From Kitasatospora mediocidica KCTC 9733 (lineage in GTDB: Bacteria; Actinomycetota; Actinomycetes; Streptomycetales; Streptomycetaceae), in assembly GCF_000744225.1 (NCBI RefSeq), contig NZ_JQLN01000001.1, positions 558,001 to 622,000 on the forward strand: a stretch of 64,000 nucleotides of DNA, written 5' to 3'. Positions 24,792 to 32,832 of the stretch are shown in pieces (position 1 is the first letter of the stretch; each line of letters starts with the position of its first letter). The position numbers were made by a program, and so were the translations under genes. The notes beneath the pieces are model-generated. The model worked only from the letters and a program-made list of their open reading frames with translations, was not told where the DNA came from and made no database searches.

Positions 24792-25712
24792 GTGATCGAA
24801 GTCAACGAACTCACCAAGCGCTACGGCAGCAAGACCGCCGTCGACCACCTGTCCTTCACCGTGCGGCCCGGCCAGGTCACCGGGTTTCTCGGCCCCAACG
24901 GAGCCGGCAAGACCACCACCCTGCGGATGGTCCTCGGCCTGGACGCGCCCACCGGCGGCACCGCCACCGTCAGCGGCGTCCCCTTCCGCACCCACCCACG
25001 CGGCCTGCGGCACGTCGGCGCCCTCCTCGACGCCACCCAGGTCCACGGCGGACGCAGCGCGTTCGCCCACCTGTCCGCCCTGGCCCGCAGCAACGGCATC
25101 CCGCCGCGGCGAGTGACCGAGGTGCTGGAGGAGGTGGGCCTGGCCGAGGCGGTGACCCGCCGCATCGGCGGGTTCTCGCTCGGCATGAAGCAGCGACTCG
25201 GCATCGCCACCGCGTTGCTCGGCGACCCTCCCGTGCTGATGTTCGACGAGCCGATCAACGGCATGGACCCGGACGGTGTGCTCTGGGCGCGCCGGTTCTT
25301 CCGGCGCCTGGCCGCCGAGGGCCGCACGGTCTTCCTCTCCAGCCACCTGATGTCGGAGATGGAGAACACCGCCGACCGGCTCGTCGTCATCGGCCGGGGC
25401 CGACTCCTCGCTGCCGAGTCGGTACGGGACTTCGCGGCCCGCGGCACCCGCCTAGCCGTCGTGGTGGGCACACCGCAGGCCGCCGAGCTGACAGCGGTCC
25501 TGACCGCCGCAGGCGCGTCGGTCGAGCCGGAAGGCTCCGCGGGTGCCGAGCGGCTCGCCGTGACCGGGCTGCCGGCGGACCGGATCGGCGCCCTCGCCCA
25601 CGAGAACCGGATCGCGCTGAACGAGCTGACCACCCGAACCGCCTCACTGGAGCAGGCCTTCATGGAACTCACCGCCGACAGCGTCGAATACCAGGCAGGA
25701 CACCCCCGATGA
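24792..25712 (+). CDS. ABC transporter ATP-binding protein
   Basis: 306 residues from GTG 24792. Walker A GPNGAGKTTT (about 35-44), signature FSLGMKQRLGIATALLG (LSGGQ variant), Walker B VLMFDEPINGMDPDG and switch His in VFLSSHLMSEMENTAD. The C-terminal extension is typical of DrrA/BcrA-type exporters. The permease gene starts inside its stop codon region. Divergent from the two-component pair 22743-24583, which suggests drug or peptide export under its control. Confidence 0.95.
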   Translation: MIEVNELTKRYGSKTAVDHLSFTVRPGQVTGFLGPNGAGKTTTLRMVLGLDAPTGGTATVSGVPFRTHPRGLRHVGALLDATQVHGGRSAFAHLSALARSNGIPPRRVTEVLEEVGLAEAVTRRIGGFSLGMKQRLGIATALLGDPPVLMFDEPINGMDPDGVLWARRFFRRLAAEGRTVFLSSHLMSEMENTADRLVVIGRGRLLAAESVRDFAARGTRLAVVVGTPQAAELTAVLTAAGASVEPEGSAGAERLAVTGLPADRIGALAHENRIALNELTTRTASLEQAFMELTADSVEYQAGHPR

Positions 25713-26563
25713 CCACACTCACCGCCGTCCCCCCGACCGGCGCGGCCGCACCCGCCGCCGAGCCGCCCGCCCGCTTCCCCGACCTGTTCGCCGCCGAGTG
25801 GATCAAGATGCGGTCACTGCGCTCCACCCCGTGGGCGCTGGCCTTCACCACCCTCTTCGTCATCGGGTCCGCAGCGGTGGCAGCACTGTCGGACTACCAC
25901 AACCAGCCGCACTACTCCGCGCTCGGGCAGCGGCCCCACCTGTTCGCACTGGGCGACGCCTTCCCGCCGGCCGGATACCTGACCCTGATGCTCGTCGCAG
26001 GCAGCATCGGCGCGATCACCGCCGTCAGCGAGTACAGCAGCGGGCTGATCCGCACCACGACCGTGGCCGTCCCCGCCCGCGGCTCGGTGGTGCTGGCCAA
26101 GGCGGGCGTGCTGGCCGCGGTCTGGACCCTGCTCGGCACCGTCATCGCCGCCGCTTCCTTCGCGCTTTCCCAGACCGTCCTGGACGGTTGGCACGTCAGC
26201 TTCCCGATCACCCACCCCCACGCCCTCCAGGCCCTGGCGGCGTCCGCACTGCTGGCCCCGGCCTGCGCACTGGTCGGTCTCGGCCTCGGCGTGCTGATCC
26301 GGCACAGCGCCGCCACCGTGGTCACCACCGCCTTCACCCTGCTGATGCTGCCCCCGATCTTCTCCTCGGGCTCACGCTGGTCTGCCGACATCCGCCACGC
26401 GATGGTGCAGAGCGCGTGGGGGCGCCTGATCCAGGACTGGGATCCATCGCCGGGCGACGGCTTCTTCTCCCCCACGGTTACCGGCTCCTGGGTCACGTAC
26501 GTGGCCTGGCCGCTGGTCGCGGTCGTGCTCGCGCTGGTCGTTGTGCGGCGCCGCGACGTGTGA
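25709..26563 (+). CDS. ABC transporter permease
   Basis: 284 residues from ATG 25709 (ATGA overlap). Six membrane segments of the ABC-2 type: FAAEWIKMRSLRSTPWALAF, AGYLTLMLVAGSIGAITAVS, GVLAAVWTLLGTVIAAASFA, ALLAPACALVGLGLGVLIRH, AATVVTTAFTLLMLPPIFSS and VAWPLVAVVLALVVVRRRDV. It follows the ATPase of the same exporter. A strong terminator hairpin lies 2 nt past its stop. Confidence 0.93.
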   Translation: MTTLTAVPPTGAAAPAAEPPARFPDLFAAEWIKMRSLRSTPWALAFTTLFVIGSAAVAALSDYHNQPHYSALGQRPHLFALGDAFPPAGYLTLMLVAGSIGAITAVSEYSSGLIRTTTVAVPARGSVVLAKAGVLAAVWTLLGTVIAAASFALSQTVLDGWHVSFPITHPHALQALAASALLAPACALVGLGLGVLIRHSAATVVTTAFTLLMLPPIFSSGSRWSADIRHAMVQSAWGRLIQDWDPSPGDGFFSPTVTGSWVTYVAWPLVAVVLALVVVRRRDV

Positions 26564-26564
26564 A

Positions 26565-26603
26565 CGTGCCTGCGGGGCGCGCCTATCGCGCCCCGCAGGC
26601 ACG
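26565..26603 (+). terminator. Terminator of the ABC exporter operon
   Basis: A perfect 17-bp stem (26565-26581 with 26587-26603, starting CGTGCCTGCGGGGCGCG) closes a 5-nt loop CCTAT directly after the permease stop. No T tract follows, as is common in streptomycetes. Confidence 0.85.
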
Positions 26604-26764
26604 TGCCGGGGGCGAGGCCCCCGCAGCACCTGCGAGACCGACGCCCGACGACATCGAGCGCCACCCCTGCCCGCGCGACACGGTCTTCTCATGGTGTCGG
26701 GTCTCCTTGACGGTGTGGGTGCCGGTGGGTGCCGGCGGTGCCTCCTGGTTCAACGACCTGGAGG

Positions 26765-26965
26765 GGATCGGGGGTTGGCGTCGCGTTCGACAGCGCCCAC
26801 CAGCCCTGGTTCCACGCAGACACCCGCCTGCTCGGCCCCGACCCCACCCCCACCGGACTCGCAGCCCGCATCCACGGCGCCTGGATCGCCTTCGCCCGCA
26901 GCGGCGACCCGGGTTGGGCCCGCTACGACCCGCGGCACCCAGCTGCGGCGATGGCCCACTGGATA
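26765..26965 (+). pseudogene. Carboxylesterase C-terminal remnant
   Basis: About 65 codons read VAFDSAHQPWFHADTRLLGP, then LAARIHGAWIAFARSGDPGW and ARYDPRHPAA. This matches the end of type-B carboxylesterases, where ALADRMHxAWVxFARTGDPGWPxYD is characteristic. The catalytic Ser and most of the protein are absent and the frame runs on into the PadR leader. It is a deletion relic. Confidence 0.7.
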
Positions 26966-26979
26966 CTGCCGCCCTCCGC

Positions 26980-27023
26980 TACTCGGTGGTACCGTATAGT
27001 GGTACTCGGTATCACGCAGTACC
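26980..27023 (+). promoter_or_regulatory. Promoter and candidate PadR operator
   Basis: A -10-like TATAGT (26995-27000) is flanked by GGTACC (26988-26993) and the dyad GGTAC...GTACC (27001-27023). TACTCGGT occurs at 26980-26987 and 27003-27010. PadR regulators usually bind such dyads over their own promoter, so this is probably the autoregulatory site. Confidence 0.45.
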
Positions 27024-27046
27024 AGCAGGAGCGAGGAGCACCGGCG

Positions 27047-27373
27047 ATGGACGACCTGACGGAGATGTTGAAGGGCACGCTCGAAGGGTGCGTGCTCGAA
27101 ATCATCGGCAGCGAGGAAACCTACGGGTACGCCATCACCCGCCGACTGAACGAGCTCGGCTTCGCCGACGTCATCGAGGGGACGGTGTACACCATCTTGC
27201 TGCGGCTGGAGAGGAACGGGCTCGTCCAGGTGACGAAACGACCGTCCGGGGTCGGTCCGCCTCGCAAGTTCTACGCGCTCAACGACGCCGGACGCGAGGA
27301 ACTCGCGACGTTCTGGGCGAAATGGCAGTACCTCTCATCACGCATCGACAGGCTCAAGGAGGGCGGGAGATGA
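27047..27373 (+). CDS. PadR-family transcriptional regulator
   Basis: 108 residues. The winged-helix PadR pattern is complete: LKGTLEGCVLEIIGSEETYG, YAITRRLNELGF, EGTVYTILLRLERNGLVQVT, GPPRKFYALNDAGREEL, and a short C-terminal dimer helix. These regulators repress by ligand-releasable binding. Its stop overlaps the start of a DUF1048 gene, the standard partner arrangement. Confidence 0.95.
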   Translation: MDDLTEMLKGTLEGCVLEIIGSEETYGYAITRRLNELGFADVIEGTVYTILLRLERNGLVQVTKRPSGVGPPRKFYALNDAGREELATFWAKWQYLSSRIDRLKEGGR

Positions 27374-27726
27374 ACTTCTGGGAGAAGGTCACAGGCAGCG
27401 ATCTCACCAGGGAATGGACGGCGTTCGAAGCCCGGGCCGAGGCCCTGCCGGACGACTACCGGGCGGCGTGGGGACAGATCATCGCCCACCTCGTCCCGTA
27501 CGGGGACTTCACCGGCCGCAACCTGATGCCGATCCTCGACGCCGCCCTGGGGCTGCTCGAAGGAGCAGCGGCGGACGGGCAGAGCGTCCACGACGTGCTC
27601 GGCGAGAACATCCAGGGCTTCTGCACCGCGCTTGCCGGTGGAGCAGGGGCTCGAACCTATCGCGACCGGTGGCGCGAGCAGTTGAACAGGAACGTCGCAA
27701 CGAAGTTGAGCCGGCTGGGAGGCTGA
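27370..27726 (+). CDS. DUF1048 family protein, first copy
   Basis: 118 residues from ATG 27370 (ATGA). It carries the DUF1048 pattern: helices around EWTAFEARAEALPDDYRAAW, IIAHLVPYGDFTGRN, LLEGAAADGQSVHDVLGENI, QGFCTALAGGA. DUF1048 proteins are small helical proteins encoded next to PadR regulators; their role is unknown, possibly as partner or ligand sensor of the regulator. Confidence 0.9.
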   Translation: MNFWEKVTGSDLTREWTAFEARAEALPDDYRAAWGQIIAHLVPYGDFTGRNLMPILDAALGLLEGAAADGQSVHDVLGENIQGFCTALAGGAGARTYRDRWREQLNRNVATKLSRLGG

Positions 27727-27727
27727 C

Positions 27728-28054
27728 GTGAGCATCCAGGACATCGTCGAGGGCAAGAAACAGTGGCGGGCGCACGTGGCTCGGGTCAGGGCTCTCCCGC
27801 CGGACTACCAGATCGTCTACAAGGAGATGCAGAGGTACCTGTTCAAGGTCGGACCGATCAGCCTGTCCGACGGGCCCCTGCTCCCGGGGATCGTCGACTT
27901 CTTCGAGGAAGGCGTCGCCGCGGGCAAGGGCGTCCTGGAACTCATCGGCACCGACGTCGCCGCGTTCTGCGACGACCTGGTCAAGGACTCCCCCACCTAT
28001 GCGGATGTCTACCAGGCATCCATCAGCGCGGAACCCGGCTCGAACGAGAAGTGA
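27728..28054 (+). CDS. DUF1048 family protein, second copy
   Basis: 108 residues from GTG 27728, 1 nt after the previous stop. Same fold: KKQWRAHVARVRALPPDYQI, VYKEMQRYLFKVGPIS, FFEEGVAAGKGVLELIGTDV, AAFCDDLVKDSPTYAD. The two copies differ enough to be an old duplication and may form a heterodimer. Confidence 0.9.
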   Translation: MSIQDIVEGKKQWRAHVARVRALPPDYQIVYKEMQRYLFKVGPISLSDGPLLPGIVDFFEEGVAAGKGVLELIGTDVAAFCDDLVKDSPTYADVYQASISAEPGSNEK

Positions 28055-28165
28055 CGCCCGCCGCCCCACCGGGCCCAGACCGTCAGCGGAGCAGGTTCAT
28101 GCGTTCTCCACGGCGGATCGGGCGGGCTCGCTGTCCGCGGCGCGGCTGACGCGGGCCCTGGAACA

Positions 28166-28193
28166 CGGTATCGGGCCCCGGTGCCCGATACCG
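28166..28193 (+). terminator. Terminator after the DUF1048 genes
   Basis: CGGTATCGGG (28166-28175) pairs perfectly with 28184-28193 around an 8-nt loop, about 110 nt past the second DUF1048 stop. Confidence 0.6.
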
Positions 28194-28208
28194 CGTCCAC
28201 TCACCCGG

Positions 28209-28376
28209 TCAGAACTGGATCAGCCCCACCGGCGGAGTGCCGAGCGCCAGCTCCCAGCCGCTCCACCGCACGCCGGGGACCAGGTAGTTCTCGTAGATGT
28301 TGCCGTCGCTGCCCAGCACGTAGGTCACGTTGGTGCCGTTGGTGTCCTTGGTCGAAACCGGCGTGCCGATGAACTT
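28209..28376 (-). pseudogene. C-terminal remnant of an unidentified protein
   Basis: On the minus strand about 55 codons read FIGTPVSTKDTNGTNVTYVL, GSDGNIYENYLVPGVRWSGW and ELALGTPPVGLIQF-stop (28209-28211). The Gly/Asn/Trp-rich pattern looks like the end of an extracellular beta-sheet domain. No start is present and the upstream part is unrelated. Confidence 0.5.
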
Positions 28377-28457
28377 CCCGCAGGGTTTCCGCGCGCCGAT
28401 GGGCGGGCCGGGCGGGGGGCAATCGCTATCCCATGAGAGGCCGGTACGGTCCGGAGC

Positions 28458-29750
28458 TCAGCCGCAGATCACTGGCGTCGCTCGGGCCGGGTCCAGCGCG
28501 TTGGTGACCAGGTGCAAGGCGGTGGGCGCGAAGGCGACGGCCACGTGTCCGGCGAGCGACAGCGGGCAGTGCTCCTGGACCACCTCGTTGTCCACGCCCG
28601 CCCGGCCGGCGCCGCCGAGGAACTTCAGGTAGTAGTTCGGGAGCATGCCGCCCTGTGAGTGCCCCACGATGTCAACCTTCGCGGCGCCGGTCGCGCCGCG
28701 CACCAGGTCGACGAAGCGGCCGAGCTGGACCGCCGAGTCGGCGATCGGCCCGAGCCCGCCGAGTGGCAGCAGGCGACCGCCGCCGGCCGAAGTGACGCCG
28801 GTTACCAAGCCGTAGTCCAAGGCGAAGACGCAGGCGGGCCATCCGTTGGTGGGCCTCGCGGCCCGCGGTCTGCCGGTGGGGTTCTGCTCACCCGTGGCGA
28901 TGGTCGCCGAGGCGGCGCCGACCACCGCGAGCAGCGAGACGCCCACGAACACACCGACGGCCGGGTAGAGAGCCACCTTCCAGCGCGCAGTTGCAGCGGG
29001 CAGGTAGCGGGTGTAGTCGGCGGCGAACGGGTTCCAGCCGGCGGCGTACCCGAAGGCCGTACTGAACGCCAGCAGGAAGCCGCCCGTGGTGCCCGTGGTG
29101 CTCGCCGCTCCGCTCAGGTGGGCCTTGCCGAGGGTGACCGCGGACGCTGCCAGGAACACCACGGTCAGCGGCGGCAGTGCGTAGCGCTCGAAGCCATGCA
29201 CGAAGTTGTGCCCCAGATAGGCGACCGTGATCTGGGCGATCACCACCAGGACCAGGCAGAGCAGCGTCGGCATCCCGGAGAGGGTGGCCAGTGCGAAGGC
29301 GCCGGAGACACTGTTGACGGCGAACCAACCCAGGCCCGCCCCAGCCGCGTTGAGGGCGGCCGGCAGGGCGTTTCCCCGCCGCCCGAACGCCAGCCGGCCG
29401 ACCACCATCTGCGGAACGTCGAACCTCGGCCCGTACACGCTGAGCCACCCGTGGGTGGCCGAGCCGACGGCGGTGCCGAGCAGCAGCGCCGCGGTGGCCG
29501 TCCAGAACCCGAGGCCGAAGAAGAGCACCGAGATCACGCCGATGTAGACCGTCGCGAACTCCATGTTGGGGGAGAGCCACGTCCAGAGCAGCCCCAGTGC
29601 GCTGCCGTGCCGGGCCGATTCGGGGACCGGCTCGGCGCCCGTGGGCTCGACGGCGAGGACGTGGGAACCATAGGCGGTGATGAGGGCGTTCGGGTCTGCG
29701 GGGGCGCTGACGGACGTACCGTCGTCCCCTCTCGCGGGGGCTGTCGTCAT
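28458..29750 (-). CDS. NCS1 permease fragment fused to a lipase fragment
   Basis: 430 residues in one open frame from ATG 29750. Residues about 1-285 are a purine/cytosine (NCS1) permease N-terminal part: WTATAALLLGTAVGSATHGW, FDVPQMVVGRLAFGRRGNAL, GAGLGWFAVNSVSGAFAL, and FGYAAGWNPFAADYTRYLP. At about residue 302 the sequence switches to a secreted alpha/beta-hydrolase lipase: ACVFALDYGLVTG, the nucleophile elbow KVDIVGHSQGGMLPNYYLKF, and then, after another internal loss, the lipase tail EHCPLSLAGHVAVAFAPTAL, LVTNALDPARATPV. Neither half is complete, so a working transporter or enzyme is unlikely. It is best seen as an expressed-looking deletion fusion. Confidence 0.85.
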   Translation of the reverse strand: MTTAPARGDDGTSVSAPADPNALITAYGSHVLAVEPTGAEPVPESARHGSALGLLWTWLSPNMEFATVYIGVISVLFFGLGFWTATAALLLGTAVGSATHGWLSVYGPRFDVPQMVVGRLAFGRRGNALPAALNAAGAGLGWFAVNSVSGAFALATLSGMPTLLCLVLVVIAQITVAYLGHNFVHGFERYALPPLTVVFLAASAVTLGKAHLSGAASTTGTTGGFLLAFSTAFGYAAGWNPFAADYTRYLPAATARWKVALYPAVGVFVGVSLLAVVGAASATIATGEQNPTGRPRAARPTNGWPACVFALDYGLVTGVTSAGGGRLLPLGGLGPIADSAVQLGRFVDLVRGATGAAKVDIVGHSQGGMLPNYYLKFLGGAGRAGVDNEVVQEHCPLSLAGHVAVAFAPTALHLVTNALDPARATPVICG

Positions 29751-29785
29751 ACCCACCAATCTCGGGCCCACGCGCACCGGCGCCA

Positions 29786-29835
29786 ACGTACGGACCGTAC
29801 GCAGCCAGGCGCGCGGTGACGTACGTTCTGTACGC
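29786..29835 (-). promoter_or_regulatory. Two ACGTAC-type operators
   Basis: ACGTACGGACCGTACGC (29786-29802) and ACGTACGTTCTGTACGC (29819-29835) are two near-palindromic 17-mers 33 bp apart, three helical turns, lying 36-85 nt upstream of the NCS1 start codon. They look like paired regulator sites that once controlled the permease. Confidence 0.55.
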
Positions 29836-29849
29836 ACCGCGCCCCTTGC

Positions 29850-29886
29850 GAGGGGCTTCCCACTGCTGAGCGGTGGGAAGCCCCTC
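29850..29886 (-). terminator. Terminator of the BNR-repeat protein gene
   Basis: GAGGGGCTTCCCAC (29850-29863) pairs perfectly with 29873-29886 around a 9-nt loop, 37 nt past the stop at 29923. Confidence 0.8.
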
Positions 29887-29922
29887 CAGGTCAGGGACCG
29901 TGATGCACGGGTCCTGTGTCGT

Positions 29923-32115
29923 TCAGGAGGCGTTGAGCGCGGTGTCGTCGATGACGAAGCCGGTCTGCAGGGAGGCGTCCTCGGTGCCGGTGAACTTGAG
30001 GGTCACCGTCTGTCCGGCGTAGCTGGACAGGTTGAAGGAGTAGAGGGTGTAGCCGGTGTTCTTGTTGAGGTTGGAGTAGGTGGCGAGCGTGGTGCCGTTG
30101 GCGGTCACCGCGAGCTTGTCGTAGGCGGTGGTGCCGGTCTCGGCGGTGTCGATGTGGAGGTAGAAGGCCAGGGTCGCGGTGCAGCCGGCGGGGATGGTGA
30201 CGCTCTGGGAGAGGGTGTCGGTGTGGGTGCTGCCGTAGCCGTCCAGCCAGGCTTTCCAGCTGCCGGAGTGGGCGGGTTCGCTGCTGGAGTTGTCGATGAC
30301 GCCGGCCGAGGCGGTCCAGGGTGAGGCGGTGCCGGTCTCGAAGCCGGGGTTGCCGAGCTTCTGGCCAGGGTTGCTGCAGCCGCTGGTGGGGTTGACGGTC
30401 CAGGTGAAGGACGTGGACCCGGAGGCGGTGCCGGAGGAGGCGGTGACGGTCACGGTGGAGGTTCCGGCGGTGGTCGGGGTTCCGGAGATCAGGCCCGAGG
30501 CGGAGATCGACAGACCGGTCGGCAGGCCCGTCGCGGAGTAGGTCAGGCCGGCGCCGCCGGAGTCGGTGCCGGAGATCTGCAGCGAGACCGCGGTGCCGGC
30601 GGTGGTGGTCTGGTTGCCCGGGTTGGTCACGGTGACGGTGTTGCCGGATGACTGGCCGATGGGCAGGCCGCCGACGGGTGCGTACATCGCCACGTCGAAC
30701 GTGCTGCCGCTGGGGGCGTGGGCGACCGGGATGACGGGCACGGCGTTGCCGCCTGCGAGGACGGAGGTGGAGATGTAGTCGCCGAACATCCGGCCCTGGC
30801 TGGTGTTCGGCAGCCAGGCCAGCGTCATCGGGCCGGCGAGCTGGACGGGGGCGGTCCAGGTGGCGCCGCCGTCGGCGGAGGAGACGTAGCCCGCATCGAG
30901 CTGGCAGGTCGTGTCCGTGCAGGAGGCGTTCGGGTAGTAGTAGTACGTCAGGCCGAGGCGAGCGGTGCTCCCCGAGCTGCTCGGGTCCACGCCGACGCCC
31001 GGCGTGAAGTGGTCCACCGTGCTGGTGGCCGCGTCGATCGGCACACGCACCGGCGTACTCCACGACGTGCCGTTCGTGGAAGTCGACATGATGATGTCGT
31101 TGCTCGTGCAGCCGCTGCGGAAGCGGCAGTCGGACCACACCGCGTAGACCGTGCCGGAGGCGTCGATCTCGGCCGACGGCAGCGAGCTCTCACGCAGCGT
31201 GTCGCGCGGGCTGCGCGTGCCTATGTCGGCGGCGGCGTCGTCCTCAAGCCCGGAGACCGTGTGGTGCGAGACAGTGGCGATCTGCACGCTGGAGCCCCAA
31301 CTCGCACCGCCGTTGGTGGAGGTGAAGGAGCGTTCCGCGTCCGAGCTGGCCGAGGAGAACGGCACGACGACGGTGCCGTTGGGCTGTACGACCGGCTGGC
31401 CGCCCAGCCCGCTGGGGCTGTCGGCGGGGCCCAGTTCGTTGCCCCAGGTCGCGCCGGCGTCGGTCGAGGTGCGCATGTGCTCGATGTCGCCGGCGCCGGC
31501 GTCGTCGTACTCGGTGTAGCAGTGCCCGTAGTACGGGCTGGCGGCGTGGTCGTCGCAGACCGTCCAGTTCTTGTCGTACGACGCGTTGGTGGACACGGCG
31601 ACGGGGTTGCCCCAGGTGTGGCCGCCGTCGGTGGAACGGCTGAGTTCGACGTCGACGTTGTTGCCGGTGGTGATGCCGAGCCAGGAGACCATCCAGACGC
31701 CGTCCTTGGCGTCGTAGGCCACCGACGCGTCGCTCACCTGCCCGTACGGGCCGCTGGTGTTGGCGGTGGTGGCGGGCATGAACCCGCGCGTCCAACTCTG
31801 GCCGCCGTCAGTCGACGTCGCCCACCCGATGTTGGAGGCGCCACCACCGGTGACCCGGCCGACCTGGAACGCGGAGACGATCGTGCTGCCATAGCTGTAG
31901 GTGTCCGGCTCGACCTCGGTGGCGTGCTGCGCCTGCGAGTCGGAGTACGGGTCACTGCTGATCTGCGTGAGAGCGGGAGCGGTGACCGGGGACACCTGCG
32001 GGCCGTGGGAGGCGGCCTGGGTGGTGACGGCGGCAGACGCGGGAGCGGTGAACGCCGTGGCGGCGGCCAGCGCGCCGACGAGGAGTAAAGAGCCTTTTCT
32101 AGCCAGTCCGGACAT
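29923..32115 (-). CDS. Secreted BNR-repeat (sialidase-like) multidomain protein
   Basis: 730 residues from ATG 32115, with AGGAG upstream. A signal peptide ([20 protein letters not shown]) leads into a beta-propeller of about 450 residues with Asp-box/BNR repeats ([53 protein letters not shown]). Then comes an Ig-like He_PIG domain ([20 protein letters not shown] through [20 protein letters not shown]) and a C-terminal jelly-roll module ([20 protein letters not shown] through [11 protein letters not shown]). True sialidase catalytic residues (FRIP Arg, Tyr pair) are not evident, so the substrate is unknown. It is exported and probably binds a polysaccharide or protein. Confidence 0.88.
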   Translation of the reverse strand: MSGLARKGSLLLVGALAAATAFTAPASAAVTTQAASHGPQVSPVTAPALTQISSDPYSDSQAQHATEVEPDTYSYGSTIVSAFQVGRVTGGGASNIGWATSTDGGQSWTRGFMPATTANTSGPYGQVSDASVAYDAKDGVWMVSWLGITTGNNVDVELSRSTDGGHTWGNPVAVSTNASYDKNWTVCDDHAASPYYGHCYTEYDDAGAGDIEHMRTSTDAGATWGNELGPADSPSGLGGQPVVQPNGTVVVPFSSASSDAERSFTSTNGGASWGSSVQIATVSHHTVSGLEDDAAADIGTRSPRDTLRESSLPSAEIDASGTVYAVWSDCRFRSGCTSNDIIMSTSTNGTSWSTPVRVPIDAATSTVDHFTPGVGVDPSSSGSTARLGLTYYYYPNASCTDTTCQLDAGYVSSADGGATWTAPVQLAGPMTLAWLPNTSQGRMFGDYISTSVLAGGNAVPVIPVAHAPSGSTFDVAMYAPVGGLPIGQSSGNTVTVTNPGNQTTTAGTAVSLQISGTDSGGAGLTYSATGLPTGLSISASGLISGTPTTAGTSTVTVTASSGTASGSTSFTWTVNPTSGCSNPGQKLGNPGFETGTASPWTASAGVIDNSSSEPAHSGSWKAWLDGYGSTHTDTLSQSVTIPAGCTATLAFYLHIDTAETGTTAYDKLAVTANGTTLATYSNLNKNTGYTLYSFNLSSYAGQTVTLKFTGTEDASLQTGFVIDDTALNAS

Positions 32116-32521
32116 GTCTCTCCTGACATACCAAGCAGTACCGGATGGAGCGTCGGCTGCCGCCGACACGGGGCAGCCGAATGCTGGCGCGCCCACCGCC
32201 GCCGGGAAAGGCAATGGCATGGCGAGAACATGACATGTCGCATTCGCGTCAGGTCCGGCGTGGCGGGTTGACGGTGGCCCAGCAACCGGTGTGGGCACGG
32301 ACCTCGGCCCCGCGCTCGCGGGGATCGCTCCCGGGTGCGGGCGGATGGCTCCGCCAAGGCCATCGCAGCCGAGATCCGCGACGGATAGAGCCGTGCAGGG
32401 CGGGTCACACGGGCCGGCGAATCAATGGATACCCAGGTCCAGTTCCGCCAGCACCCCCGACCGCCGTCGGCTCACGGCCTGTATCCCCCCTGGGAAACCA
32501 ACCGTGGGCCTACGGCCGTCG

Positions 32522-32561
32522 ACAAAGTGCTGATCGAGATTCATCTCGATCAGCACTTTGT
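32522..32561. repeat. Perfect 19-bp palindromic hairpin
   Basis: ACAAAGTGCTGATCGAGAT (32522-32540) and its exact complement (32543-32561) are separated by 2 nt. The right arm encodes the end of the mobile-element relic, so the left arm is an inverted copy of it, probably made during element decay. Confidence 0.85.
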
Positions 32562-32564
32562 GCT

Positions 32565-32800
32565 TTCCGGAATCGCAGGTCAGGATCAGCCCAAGCCGCT
32601 GGTACAGCGCGGCTCGGTCGGTGGGCTCGGCTCGGGCGAGGACGGCGGCGTTGAGGATCCGCCAGACCGTGGACGGCACGATGGAATGACCCAGTCGGGC
32701 CAGTTCGCCCTGGATACGCCGGTGGCCCCAGCGGGGGTTCTCCTTGGCCAGGCCCAGCACACGTCTCTTGATGGCGGACGTGACTGGTGGGCGTCCGGTG
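32565..32800 (-). mobile_element. Hybrid transposase/recombinase relic
   Basis: The minus-strand frame reads PPVTSAIKRRVLGLAKENPR, then WGHRRIQGELARLGHSIVPS and TVWRIL: the helix-turn-helix of integrase-core (IS3/IS481-like) transposases. It then passes into TDRAALYQRLGLILTCDSGK and HKVLIEM, which resembles the C-terminal tail of large serine recombinases. The DDE core is absent. It is a fused remnant of two elements, with no inverted ends seen. Confidence 0.6.
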
Positions 32801-32832
32801 CCGCTGCGGCGTTATCGGTTGGCCGGTTGGCC

